In this document: positions 1 through 5,913 of the stretch, one piece after another | How the letters are laid out: every line of letters begins with the position of its first letter | Position numbering within the stretch: position 1 is the stretch's first letter | Origin: Bacillota bacterium | GTDB taxonomy: Bacteria; Bacillota; Clostridia; Lachnospirales; Lachnospiraceae | Length of the DNA: 6,145 nt | Direction: 5' to 3' | NCBI GenBank assembly: GCA_023415595.1 | Contig: JAEZJW010000210.1 | Location: 1 to 6,145, forward strand | Position numbers and translations under genes: made by a program | Notes under the pieces: generated by a model | Databases searched by the model: none | The model's input: only the letters and a program-made list of their open reading frames with translations | Told to the model about the DNA's origin: nothing

Positions 1-2
1 AT

Positions 3-740
3 TTATTAGATCGTAAGCCGAAGGCTCTGTCCGGTGGTCAGAGACAGCGTGTTGCGATGGGTCGTGCTATTGTTCGTAGTCCTAAAGTATTCCTCATGGA
101 TGAGCCGTTATCCAACCTCGATGCTAAGTTGAGAGTTCAGATGCGTATCGAGATCTCCAAGTTACACCAGAAATTACAGACAACATTCATCTACGTAACA
201 CATGATCAGACAGAGGCTATGACTCTGGGTACCAGAATCGTTGTTATGAAGGATGGTTTTATTCAGCAGGTTGATACTCCCCAGAACTTATACGATAAGC
301 CGAAGAACTTATTCGTAGCAGGTTTCATGGGATCCCCTCAGATGAACATGATCGAAGCAACCGTTGTAAAGAAGGGTGCTGATGCATATGTAACCTTCGG
401 CAACAACACTCTGAAGCTTCCGGAAGGAAAAGCGAAGAAGGTTATGGACGGCGGCTACAACGAGAAGACCGTTATCATCGGTATCCGTCCTGAGGATATC
501 CATGATGAAGAGATGTTCATCAACAGCTCTCCTGACAGCGTAATCGAAGCAACTGTAAGAGTATACGAACTGTTAGGTGCTGAAGTATTCTTATACTTCA
601 CCGTTGATGAGAACCTCGAGATCACCGCACGTGTTAATCCTCGTACAACCGCAAGACCGGATGATACCTTAAAGATCGCATTTGATATGGCTAAGCTTCA
701 TGTCTTCGATAAGGAAACCGAGCAGGTTATCACAAACTAA
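3..740 (+). CDS. ugpC: Sugar ABC transporter ATP-binding protein, UgpC/MsmX/MalK type (5' end missing)
   Basis: This is the ATPase subunit of a carbohydrate importer. It hydrolyses ATP on the inner face of the membrane to power a sugar permease pair fed by a binding protein. The reading frame is open from the window edge, and 245 codons are visible. The ABC signature LSGGQRQRV is at visible residues 9-17, Walker B VFLMDEP at 29-35, the D-loop SNLD directly after it, and the switch histidine in YVTHDQ near residue 67. The C-terminal half is the MalK-type regulatory/TOBE region, with the family hallmarks FMGSPQMN and IGIRPEDI. Relatives are about 365-370 residues long, so roughly 125 residues, including Walker A, lie outside the window. 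No permease or binding-protein gene follows, and a terminator lies 15 bases after the stop. This fits a shared, MsmX-like ATPase serving several importers, though upstream genes are not visible. Arginine codons are mostly CGT and AGA, suggesting high expression. The family is certain; the substrate is not. Confidence 0.95.
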   Translation, partial: LLDRKPKALSGGQRQRVAMGRAIVRSPKVFLMDEPLSNLDAKLRVQMRIEISKLHQKLQTTFIYVTHDQTEAMTLGTRIVVMKDGFIQQVDTPQNLYDKPKNLFVAGFMGSPQMNMIEATVVKKGADAYVTFGNNTLKLPEGKAKKVMDGGYNEKTVIIGIRPEDIHDEEMFINSSPDSVIEATVRVYELLGAEVFLYFTVDENLEITARVNPRTTARPDDTLKIAFDMAKLHVFDKETEQVITN

Positions 741-754
741 AGATCAGAATACAA

Positions 755-780
755 GGGAGTACGAAAGTACTCCCTTTTTT
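755..780 (+). terminator. Rho-independent terminator after the ABC ATPase gene
   Basis: An 8-bp perfect stem, GGGAGTAC (755-762) and GTACTCCC (767-774), encloses a GAAA tetraloop and is followed by six T residues (775-780). Two A residues before the stem can pair with the first Ts. It starts 15 bases after the stop codon, so the ATPase is the last gene of its transcript. Confidence 0.95.
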
Positions 781-933
781 GTGTGCTGATCATAGGGAAT
801 GAATGAAGTGTACATTATTTTATCCTGTGTTACAACAGTGCAGAAGTACATAGTTTTATCGCTAAACAAAGTTGAGGAATGACTTTATTGATACTATTGT
901 ACGAAAGCAATTATGCAGTTTTAATAAAATTAG

Positions 934-962
934 TTTACTTTTGACGAAAATGGTGATAAAAT
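934..962 (+). promoter_or_regulatory. Probable sigma-A promoter (extended -10) of the CdaR-type regulator gene
   Basis: The -35 box TTTACT (934-939) is separated by 17 bases from the -10 box TAAAAT (957-962). The -10 box is preceded by TG at 954-955, giving the extended form TGATAAAAT. Transcription would begin near 968-970 and leave a leader of about 90 bases before the ATG at 1061. The call rests on match and spacing only. An overlapping TTGACG at 941-946 has no well-spaced -10 box. Confidence 0.6.
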
Positions 963-1023
963 AAATAAAGCATGCAGTAAAAGAATAGTAACAAATATGT
1001 TCGGTATCTATGAATTATAAGAG

Positions 1024-1046
1024 AATATAGAAATATAATATAGAAA
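1024..1046 (+). repeat. Direct repeat AATATAGAAA, two copies
   Basis: Two exact 10-base copies lie at 1024-1033 and 1037-1046, 13 bases apart, directly before the ribosome binding site of the regulator gene. The region is very AT-rich, so this may be chance. It could also be a protein-binding site in the leader. Confidence 0.4.
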
Positions 1047-1060
1047 AAGGGAGTGAAAAC

Positions 1061-2149
1061 ATGATTTCCAATCAAATACTACAGAATACCATCGACGGAT
1101 TGAAAGGAATTACTCGGATCGACATCTGTGTCATGGATACGGAAGGTAAGGTCCTTGCCTCAACTATCGATAATGCAGACCAATATGAAAATGCGGTTTT
1201 ATCCTTCGTCAGCTCTCCTGCTGACAGTCAGGCCATTCAGGGATATCAGTTTTTTAAAGTTTTTGATGAACACCAGTTGGAGTATGTTATTTTAGCGAAG
1301 GGCGACAGTGAAGATGTATTCATGATTGGAAAGATTGCTTCCTTCCAGATACAGAACCTCCTGGTTGCATATAAGGAAAGATATGATAAGGATAATTTCA
1401 TAAAGAACCTGCTGCTTGACAATCTGCTCCTGGTTGATATCTATAACCGTGCCAAGAAGCTCCATATCGATACCGAAGCCAGAAGAGTTGTATACATTAT
1501 TGAGACGAAAAACGAGAAGGATGCGAATGCCCTTGAGACAGTAAGAAGCCTCTTCTCAGGTAAGACCAAGGATTTTATCACCGCTGTGGACGAGAAGAAC
1601 ATTATTCTCGTGAAGGAAGTAAAGCAGAATGAAACCTATGAGGAGCTCCATAAGACAGCGAAGGTCATTCTTGATATGCTGAATACGGAGGCAATGACGA
1701 AGGTACATGTAGCATATGGTACGATTGTAAATGAGATTAAGGATGTATCCAGATCCTATAAGGAAGCCAAGATGGCACTGGATGTCGGAAAGATCTTCTA
1801 CAGCGGAAGGAATGTGGTTGCCTATAATAATCTGGGAATCGGCAGATTAATCTATCAGCTTCCCATGCCCTTATGCAAGATGTTCATTAAGGAGATCTTT
1901 GAAGGGAAATCACCGGATGATTTTGATGAGGAGACATTGACGACAATCAATAAATTCTTTGAAAACAGCCTGAATGTTTCCGAAACCTCCAGACAGCTTT
2001 ACATCCACAGAAATACACTGGTTTATCGGCTGGATAAGTTACAGAAGAGTACGAATCTTGACCTTCGTGTATTTGAGGATGCGATTACCTTTAAGATTGC
2101 TCTTATGGTAGTAAAATACATGAAGTATATGGAGCAGCTGGATTATTAA
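1061..2149 (+). CDS. PucR/CdaR-family transcriptional regulator
   Basis: This is a 362-residue cytoplasmic DNA-binding regulator. Residues about 5-115 form a sensor region resembling the sugar-diacid recognition domain, with the phrase ICVMDTEGKVLAST near residue 22. The central part, about 140-260, resembles the degenerate GGDEF-like domain common in this family. The C-terminus, about 290-352, is the HTH_30 domain: the helix-turn-helix spans about 305-325 and contains the diagnostic HRNTLVYRLDKL. In the E. coli namesake CdaR, such proteins activate genes for glucarate, galactarate and glycerate use. Here there are no sugar-acid genes alongside, so the ligand and targets are unknown. The ATG has AAGGGAG eight bases upstream. 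The gene has its own promoter candidate after a terminator, so it is not co-transcribed with the ATPase except by read-through. It may continue into the protease gene, because no classical terminator lies between them. The family assignment is firm; the function as a sugar-diacid regulator is not. Confidence 0.9.
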   Translation: MISNQILQNTIDGLKGITRIDICVMDTEGKVLASTIDNADQYENAVLSFVSSPADSQAIQGYQFFKVFDEHQLEYVILAKGDSEDVFMIGKIASFQIQNLLVAYKERYDKDNFIKNLLLDNLLLVDIYNRAKKLHIDTEARRVVYIIETKNEKDANALETVRSLFSGKTKDFITAVDEKNIILVKEVKQNETYEELHKTAKVILDMLNTEAMTKVHVAYGTIVNEIKDVSRSYKEAKMALDVGKIFYSGRNVVAYNNLGIGRLIYQLPMPLCKMFIKEIFEGKSPDDFDEETLTTINKFFENSLNVSETSRQLYIHRNTLVYRLDKLQKSTNLDLRVFEDAITFKIALMVVKYMKYMEQLDY

Positions 2150-2157
2150 AAATGAAG

Positions 2158-2183
2158 ATCAGGGATGTGACTATGTTCCTGAT
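2158..2183 (+). promoter_or_regulatory. Intergenic hairpin 1 between regulator and protease genes
   Basis: ATCAGGGA (2158-2165) pairs with TTCCTGAT (2176-2183). This is an 8-bp stem with one G-T wobble and a 10-base loop. No T-run follows. It starts 9 bases after the regulator's stop codon, and a second hairpin begins only 2 bases after it. It could be an RNA structure for stability or processing, or a DNA palindrome bound by a protein. Confidence 0.45.
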
Positions 2184-2185
2184 GG

Positions 2186-2216
2186 CAGAAGACTGCAGCC
2201 GACCTGCAGACTTTTG
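2186..2216 (+). promoter_or_regulatory. Intergenic hairpin 2 (13-base arms) upstream of the S41 protease gene
   Basis: The arms 2186-2198 (ending ACTGCAG) and 2204-2216 (starting CTGCAGAC) pair over 13 positions, with one A-A mismatch and one G-T wobble, around the 5-base loop CCGAC. The T residues at 2212-2215 are inside the stem rather than after it, so this is not a standard Rho-independent terminator. It lies 28 bases before the ribosome binding site of the protease gene. A weak terminator, an attenuator or a processing site are all possible. Confidence 0.5.
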
Positions 2217-2243
2217 TTACTATGCCCGGTTAGAAGGTTAATT

Positions 2244-2250
2244 AGGAGGA
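2244..2250 (+). promoter_or_regulatory. Ribosome binding site fixing the start of the S41 protease gene
   Basis: AGGAGGA lies 5 bases before the ATG at 2256, which is ideal spacing. It rules out the in-frame TTG at 2214, which has no such site and would add 14 residues with no sign of belonging to the protein. Confidence 0.9.
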
Positions 2251-2255
2251 CGGAT

Positions 2256-3509
2256 ATGAAGAAGAATTTTATGACCGGCTTTCTGTCGGGGCTCTTGGGA
2301 GCGGTACTTATTTTCTTATTCGTTGGTTTTGTTCTTTTGTATATGGACGAAGATAAAACCGACGTCGGTAGCAAACCGGAGGTTAATGCCGAAGAAACAA
2401 CCGATAAGGAAGAAGATATTTCTTATGATAAGATCGTAGACAAGTTGACTTTTTTAGAGACGTTAATAGATAATTATTATCTGGAGGAAGTGGATCCGTC
2501 CGTATATGCAAACGGGATCTATAAGGGTTTCATGAGCAGCCTGGAAGACCCTTATTCCACTTATTATACCAAGGAGGAATACACTGCTCTGATGGAGAGC
2601 TCCTCAGGTGTATATCATGGAATAGGTGCGTCGGTAAGCCAGGATGTAAAAACCGGAATTATTACAGTGGTAAAGCCTTTTGAAAACGGACCGGCCTATA
2701 AAGCAGGTGTTCTTCCGGGTGATATCCTTTTTAAGGTGGAAGACGAGGAAGTAACAGGAGTGGATCTGTCCGAGGTGGTCAGTAAGATGAAAGGCATGGA
2801 GGGCACGAAGGTTAATATCTCTGTGCTTCGGGAAGGAAAGACCGATCCGATAAAGTTTACGATTGTCCGGCAGGAGATTAAGGTTCCTACCATAGAGCAC
2901 AAGATGCTTGCAGATAAGATCGGTTATATCATTATTACGGAATTTGACGAGATTACTGTGAAGCAATTTATTGCAGCGGTGGATGAGCTTGAGAAAGCCG
3001 GTATGCAGGGACTGATTGTTGACGTCAGGAATAATCCGGGCGGACTCCTTGATTCTGTTGTTAAGATTCTGGATCGTCTGCTTCCGAAGGGCTTGATAGT
3101 GTATACAGAAGATAAATACGGGAATCGGCTTAAAGAAGATGCGGTAGATGCGAAAAAGCTGAGTGTTCCTTTAGCTGTAATTATTAATGGTAACAGCGCC
3201 AGTGCCTCTGAGATCTTTGCAGGAGCGATTCAGGATTATAAGCTTGGGACCATCGTGGGAACCACAAGCTTCGGTAAAGGTATTGTTCAGAAGGTTATTC
3301 CGCTTTCTGATGGTACAGCGATTAAGCTTACCATATCTAAGTACTTTACGCCGAAAGGCCGCAACATTCACGGTACCGGAATTCTTCCCGATGTTGAGGT
3401 GGAACTTAAGGAAGACCTGCAGAAGAAGGTTACTGTACCAATTGATAAGGATAACCAGCTTCAGGAAGCGATCAAGGTTGTTAAAGGAAAAATCAAAAAA
3501 CAGAAATAG
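2256..3509 (+). CDS. Membrane-anchored S41 C-terminal processing protease (CtpA/CtpB type)
   Basis: This is a 417-residue serine protease that should cut or degrade proteins on the outer side of the membrane. Residues 6-29 form a hydrophobic N-terminal anchor after a short positive start (MKKN), followed by an acidic linker. A helical N-terminal region (about 50-110) is followed by a PDZ domain (about 115-200), which carries GIGASV at 122-127 and AGVLPGD at 150-156. The S41 core follows, with VDVRNNPGG near residue 260. The catalytic serine is S316 in SASASE (314-319), with K341 and Q345 in FGKGIVQ. The Ser-to-Lys distance of 25 matches known CtpB/Prc proteins, so the enzyme should be active. 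In B. subtilis, CtpB cuts a sporulation protease regulator, but relatives have other targets, so the substrate here is unknown. It ends in a lysine-rich tail. It follows the regulator gene by 106 bases containing two hairpins and is closed by a strong terminator. Confidence 0.95.
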   Translation: MKKNFMTGFLSGLLGAVLIFLFVGFVLLYMDEDKTDVGSKPEVNAEETTDKEEDISYDKIVDKLTFLETLIDNYYLEEVDPSVYANGIYKGFMSSLEDPYSTYYTKEEYTALMESSSGVYHGIGASVSQDVKTGIITVVKPFENGPAYKAGVLPGDILFKVEDEEVTGVDLSEVVSKMKGMEGTKVNISVLREGKTDPIKFTIVRQEIKVPTIEHKMLADKIGYIIITEFDEITVKQFIAAVDELEKAGMQGLIVDVRNNPGGLLDSVVKILDRLLPKGLIVYTEDKYGNRLKEDAVDAKKLSVPLAVIINGNSASASEIFAGAIQDYKLGTIVGTTSFGKGIVQKVIPLSDGTAIKLTISKYFTPKGRNIHGTGILPDVEVELKEDLQKKVTVPIDKDNQLQEAIKVVKGKIKKQK

Positions 3510-3537
3510 CATGATGAATTAAGGATAATAATAAGGA

Positions 3538-3576
3538 TAACAAACAAATTCCCCTTTATGGGGAATTTGTTTGTTA
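3538..3576 (+). terminator. Long perfect-stem terminator after the S41 protease gene
   Basis: The arms 3538-3554 and 3560-3576 are perfectly complementary over 17 bp (core AAATTCCCC / GGGGAATTT) around a 5-base loop. The right arm is T-rich (TTTGTTTGTT), and the left arm is A-rich, so it may work in both directions, although there is no separate T-tract. It begins 28 bases after the protease stop codon and separates that gene from the permease. Confidence 0.85.
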
Positions 3577-3631
3577 AGCGATAAGTCAAAGGAAAGCATA
3601 GAGAATAATACACAAGAAGAGGAGTAAAATC

Positions 3632-4906
3632 ATGAAAACATCAGCAATCATTATATTTGCAGTTACATATCTGCTGCTTTTATCCTACCCGAAATACAGG
3701 CATTACATCGCCCTGACTGCGGCCACTATCTTTGTGGTTCTTGGTATACTTCCCCTAAATAAGGTTTTTTCTGCTGTGGACTGGAATGTCATATTCATGA
3801 TTGCGGGCACGATGGGAGTAGTGGGCCTGTTCATTGAATCTAGGATGCCGTCCTTACTGGCCGATAAAATCATTGAACGCATGCCAAATGTTAAATGGGC
3901 CATAATTTCCCTGGCGCTGTTTGCCGGTATTATTTCGGCTTTTGTAGACAATGTCGCCACCGTATTAATGGTGGCTCCGGTTGCACTGACCATTTCCAAG
4001 AAGCTGAAAATATCACCGGTTCCCAGTATTATAGCCATTGCCATATCCTCCAACCTACAGGGAGCAGCTACCCTGGTCGGAGATACCACCTCCATATTAT
4101 TAGGAGGCTATGCGGATTTAAACTTCCTGGATTTCTTCTATGTGGACGGAAGGGTAGGTATCTTCTGGGTGGTTGAGGTAGGAGCTCTGATCTCTACGCT
4201 GGTATTGTTAATTCTCTTCAAGAAAGAAAAGCAAACAATACACACGATGGAAAGAACCGAAGTGAGGGATTATTTTCCTACATTTTTGCTGGTTGGCATC
4301 ATTCTGCTTATGATCTGTGCCTCTTTTGTACCGGATCAATATAAGCCCAGTACTATAAACGGAATCATCTGCATGTCCTTATTTGTTTTAGGTTTGATTC
4401 GTAAACTGATCAAAACAAGAGAAGTCAGTGCTTTATCAAAAGCTGTCAAAGAGATTGATTACAGTACGATTCTTTTACTTACAGGCCTTTTTATCGTCAT
4501 CGGAGGGATTACGGAAGTTGGAGTTGTTGCGGATATCGGTAATCTTTTCGTGAAGGCAAGTAACAATAATATATTTCTGATCTATACCTTAATTGTATGG
4601 GCTTCCGTGCTGTTCTCTGCCTTTATTGATAATATTCCCTATGTATTGACGATGCTTCCGGTAACGGCTGAGATCTCTTCCCAGATGGGTATAGAGCCAA
4701 ACCTCCTGTTCTTTGGACTTTTAATCGGAGCAACTCTGGGCGGAAACATTACACCGATTGGTGCTTCAGCTAATATTACCGGGCTTGGCATCTTAAGGAG
4801 GGAAGGCTATGAGGTAAGCGCGCCGACCTTTATGAAGATCAGTGTTCCTTTTACCCTGGCCGCGGTAATTACAGGATATCTGCTGAATTGGCTGATCTGG
4901 AGCTAA
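3632..4906 (+). CDS. ArsB/NhaD/SLC13-type ion transporter (IT superfamily permease)
   Basis: This is a 424-residue integral membrane protein made of roughly 11 hydrophobic segments with short charged loops. It shows the two-fold repeat typical of the ion transporter superfamily. The first half has DN at 106-107 (in AFVDNVATVLM) and GAATLVGD at 144-151. The second half has DN at 333-334 (in FIDNIPYVLTM) and GGNITPIGASAN at 370-381. Each half thus pairs a DN-containing helix with a Gly/Thr-rich re-entrant loop. Members move arsenite, sodium/protons, citrate or dicarboxylates, and the sequence alone does not tell which. No arsR, arsC or dicarboxylate-sensing genes lie next to it. The start is supported by AAGAGGAG seven bases before the ATG. 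It lies downstream of a strong terminator and upstream of the flagellar promoters, so it is probably a single-gene unit, although its own promoter is not clear. No terminator is evident after it. Confidence 0.88.
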   Translation: MKTSAIIIFAVTYLLLLSYPKYRHYIALTAATIFVVLGILPLNKVFSAVDWNVIFMIAGTMGVVGLFIESRMPSLLADKIIERMPNVKWAIISLALFAGIISAFVDNVATVLMVAPVALTISKKLKISPVPSIIAIAISSNLQGAATLVGDTTSILLGGYADLNFLDFFYVDGRVGIFWVVEVGALISTLVLLILFKKEKQTIHTMERTEVRDYFPTFLLVGIILLMICASFVPDQYKPSTINGIICMSLFVLGLIRKLIKTREVSALSKAVKEIDYSTILLLTGLFIVIGGITEVGVVADIGNLFVKASNNNIFLIYTLIVWASVLFSAFIDNIPYVLTMLPVTAEISSQMGIEPNLLFFGLLIGATLGGNITPIGASANITGLGILRREGYEVSAPTFMKISVPFTLAAVITGYLLNWLIWS

Positions 4907-4952
4907 GTTGGAGAATTCAAAGGTTTTATGGCAAATTTTGATATTAAAATGT

Positions 4953-4979
4953 TTGAGATTATTTTGTTTCACCTATAAT
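4953..4979 (+). promoter_or_regulatory. Possible sigma-A promoter upstream of flgM
   Basis: A perfect -10 box, TATAAT (4974-4979), lies 15 bases after TTGAGA (4953-4958), a 4/6 match to the -35 consensus. The spacer is shorter than the ideal 17 bases, so strength is uncertain. Its -10 box overlaps the -35 element of the sigma-28 promoter below. Confidence 0.5.
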
Positions 4980-5002
4980 GTAAAAGAATTTTTATCCGAT
5001 AA
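4976..5002 (+). promoter_or_regulatory. Probable sigma-28 (FliA/SigD) promoter of the flgM operon
   Basis: TCCGATAA (4995-5002) matches the sigma-28 -10 consensus GCCGATAA at 7 of 8 positions. TAAT (4976-4979), 3 of 4 matches to TAAA, lies exactly 15 bases upstream, and the longer element TAATGTAA matches TAAAGTTT at 5 of 8 positions. Transcription would start near 5009, about 57 bases before the flgM ATG. The site is where sigma-28 control is expected, because flgM and later hook-associated genes are typical sigma-28 targets. Confidence 0.75.
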
Positions 5003-5065
5003 ATAATATAGAGAAAAGAAATATTACGTTGTGTTATTGTTTTAGCAGTAGAAGGTGGTGAAAGA

Positions 5066-5335
5066 ATGCGTATCGATGCATTTAACAAAGTAAGCCAATT
5101 ATACCAGACCAACAGTGTGAAGAGTACCTCAAAGACAAAGAGCGGCAGCTTCAGCGATAAGCTGGAAATTTCACAGGTGGGTAAGGATTATCAGGTGGCC
5201 AAGCAAATCGTAGCCCAGACTTCGGATATCCGTGAGGATAAGGTGAACGAGATCAAACAGCGTATGGAAACCGGTACTTATGAGGTCAGCAGCGAGGAAC
5301 TGGCACAGAAGCTGGTAGAAGCTTATTTTGACTAA
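5066..5335 (+). CDS. flgM: FlgM, anti-sigma-28 factor
   Basis: This 89-residue protein binds and inhibits the flagellar sigma factor sigma-28 in the cytoplasm. It is normally exported through the completed hook-basal body, releasing sigma-28 for filament genes. The N-terminal half is polar and Ser/Thr/Lys-rich (about 15-30), in keeping with the disordered N-terminus of the family. The sigma-binding part lies at about 40-88 and carries the family signature DIREDKVNEIKQRM (54-67), then GTYEV (70-74) and a helix ending EELAQKLVEAYF. Length is usual for Gram-positive FlgM. AAGGTGGTG (5052-5060) lies five bases before the ATG. It is the first gene of the flgM-flgN-flgK run. A sigma-28 promoter upstream would make a negative feedback loop in which FlgM limits its own transcription. 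Confidence 0.95.
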   Translation: MRIDAFNKVSQLYQTNSVKSTSKTKSGSFSDKLEISQVGKDYQVAKQIVAQTSDIREDKVNEIKQRMETGTYEVSSEELAQKLVEAYFD

Positions 5336-5351
5336 GCTTTACTTTGTGACT
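5319..5351 (+). repeat. Imperfect tandem duplication over the flgM stop codon
   Basis: AAGCTTATTTTGACT (5319-5333) is followed directly by AAGCTTTACTTTGTGACT (5334-5351). The two differ by small insertions. The first copy encodes the last residues of FlgM, and the stop codon spans the junction of the copies. It may be the trace of an old slippage event. Confidence 0.4.
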
Positions 5352-5369
5352 GAACCCTGTATAGGAAAT

Positions 5370-5373
5370 GAGG
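5370..5373 (+). promoter_or_regulatory. Ribosome binding site fixing the flgN start
   Basis: GAGG (within ATGAGGAC) sits 6 bases before the ATG at 5380. The alternative ATG at 5368, four codons upstream, has only AGG two bases in front of it and overlaps this site, so 5380 is preferred. The resulting N-terminus MASLIDELI also fits the family. Confidence 0.75.
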
Positions 5374-5379
5374 ACATCC

Positions 5380-5895
5380 ATGGCAAGTTTGATTGATGAA
5401 TTAATTGGCATCTTGGAGCAGGAATATGAAAGCTATCAGCAGCTGCTGCCGATTGCGATGGAGAAGACGCAGGTGATTGTAAGAAATGACATCAATGCAC
5501 TCCAGGAAATTACAGCAAAGGAACAGCTGGTGGTAGACCGGATTAATTCCATGGAACGTAAACGAAATGAAGTCATGATAAACATTAAGACGGTATTAGG
5601 GAAAAAGGCCGAAACAATGAATCTGGCTTCATTAATTCAATTACTGGACAAGCAGCCTAAGGAACAAAAGGCGCTTTCTGAGATACGAGATAATCTTAAA
5701 TCTGCGGTTCAGCGACTGACAGATGTCAACGACCGCAACAAATCTTTAATACAACAATCCCTAGAGATGATAGAATTCAATATGAATTTTATTCAAAGTA
5801 CAAGGATGTCGCCGGGGAACAACACTTACACAAAAGGTGCATCTGCCTATGATGCACAGGCTTTCGGAACAGGGATGTTCGATGCAAAGCAGTAA
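5380..5895 (+). CDS. flgN: FlgN, flagellar export chaperone
   Basis: This 171-residue cytoplasmic chaperone belongs to the FlgN family, which binds the hook-associated proteins FlgK and FlgL and delivers them to the flagellar export apparatus. The sequence is almost entirely helical and coiled-coil in character, with heptad-like hydrophobics: helix 1 about 1-35 (starting MASLIDELIGILEQEY), helix 2 about 37-75, and a long C-terminal helix about 95-140 that includes DRNKSLIQQSLEMIEFNM, the part that in known FlgN proteins contacts the client. A flexible Gly/Ala/Ser-rich tail follows (about 143-171, ending GTGMFDAKQ). The gene lies 44 bases after flgM with no terminator between, and its likely client flgK begins 24 bases downstream, so the three form one operon. 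Sequence similarity in this family is weak, but position and architecture make the call secure. Confidence 0.92.
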   Translation: MASLIDELIGILEQEYESYQQLLPIAMEKTQVIVRNDINALQEITAKEQLVVDRINSMERKRNEVMINIKTVLGKKAETMNLASLIQLLDKQPKEQKALSEIRDNLKSAVQRLTDVNDRNKSLIQQSLEMIEFNMNFIQSTRMSPGNNTYTKGASAYDAQAFGTGMFDAKQ

Positions 5896-5913
5896 GGGAC
5901 AAGGTGGTAAGGT

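Larger units (their letters stand above)
781..1060. other. Intergenic region carrying the regulator's promoter
   Basis: This AT-rich stretch of 280 bases holds no convincing gene. Its only open frames are a few tens of codons without a properly spaced ribosome binding site. It contains the extended -10 promoter annotated separately (934-962). A second, weaker candidate has TTGAGG at 872-877 and TATTGT at 895-900, with a 17-base spacer. A direct repeat of AATATAGAAA sits just before the ribosome binding site AAGGGAG (1047-1053) of the regulator gene. Confidence 0.7.

Noticed and set aside
799..882. A 28-codon open frame on the + strand in the gap after the ATPase terminator, starting ATGAATGAAGTG.
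   Set aside because: The AGGG before it is only one or two bases from the ATG, no promoter precedes it, and the peptide has no recognisable character. Chance is the simpler explanation.
941..969. TTGACG at 941-946 as a -35 box for the regulator gene.
   Set aside because: It is a good -35 match, but 16-18 bases downstream there is only a poor -10 sequence. TTTACT with TGATAAAAT fits better.
2214..2255. Upstream TTG start that would lengthen the S41 protease by 14 residues.
   Set aside because: The added residues overlap the hairpin and the AGGAGGA ribosome binding site that serves the ATG at 2256. The ATG start gives a normal signal-anchor N-terminus.
2604..2966. Open frames on the - strand opposite the protease gene (also 3171-3512) and opposite the permease gene (3703-4095).
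   Set aside because: They lie wholly or almost wholly within strongly supported + strand genes, show no family motifs, and look like shadows of the real coding frames.
3860..3867. GCCGATAA inside the permease gene, a perfect sigma-28 -10 match.
   Set aside because: The bases 15 upstream are TAGG rather than TAAA, and it lies inside a coding region with no gene start nearby. A similar ACCGATAA at 2400-2407 in the protease gene also lacks a correctly spaced -35.
4931..4950. Small inverted repeat ATTTT/AAAAT as a terminator for the permease gene.
   Set aside because: The stem is only five A-T pairs with no GC and no T-tract, too weak to call a terminator.
5368..5379. ATG four codons upstream of the chosen flgN start.
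   Set aside because: It has poor ribosome binding site spacing and lies on top of the GAGG that suits the ATG at 5380.
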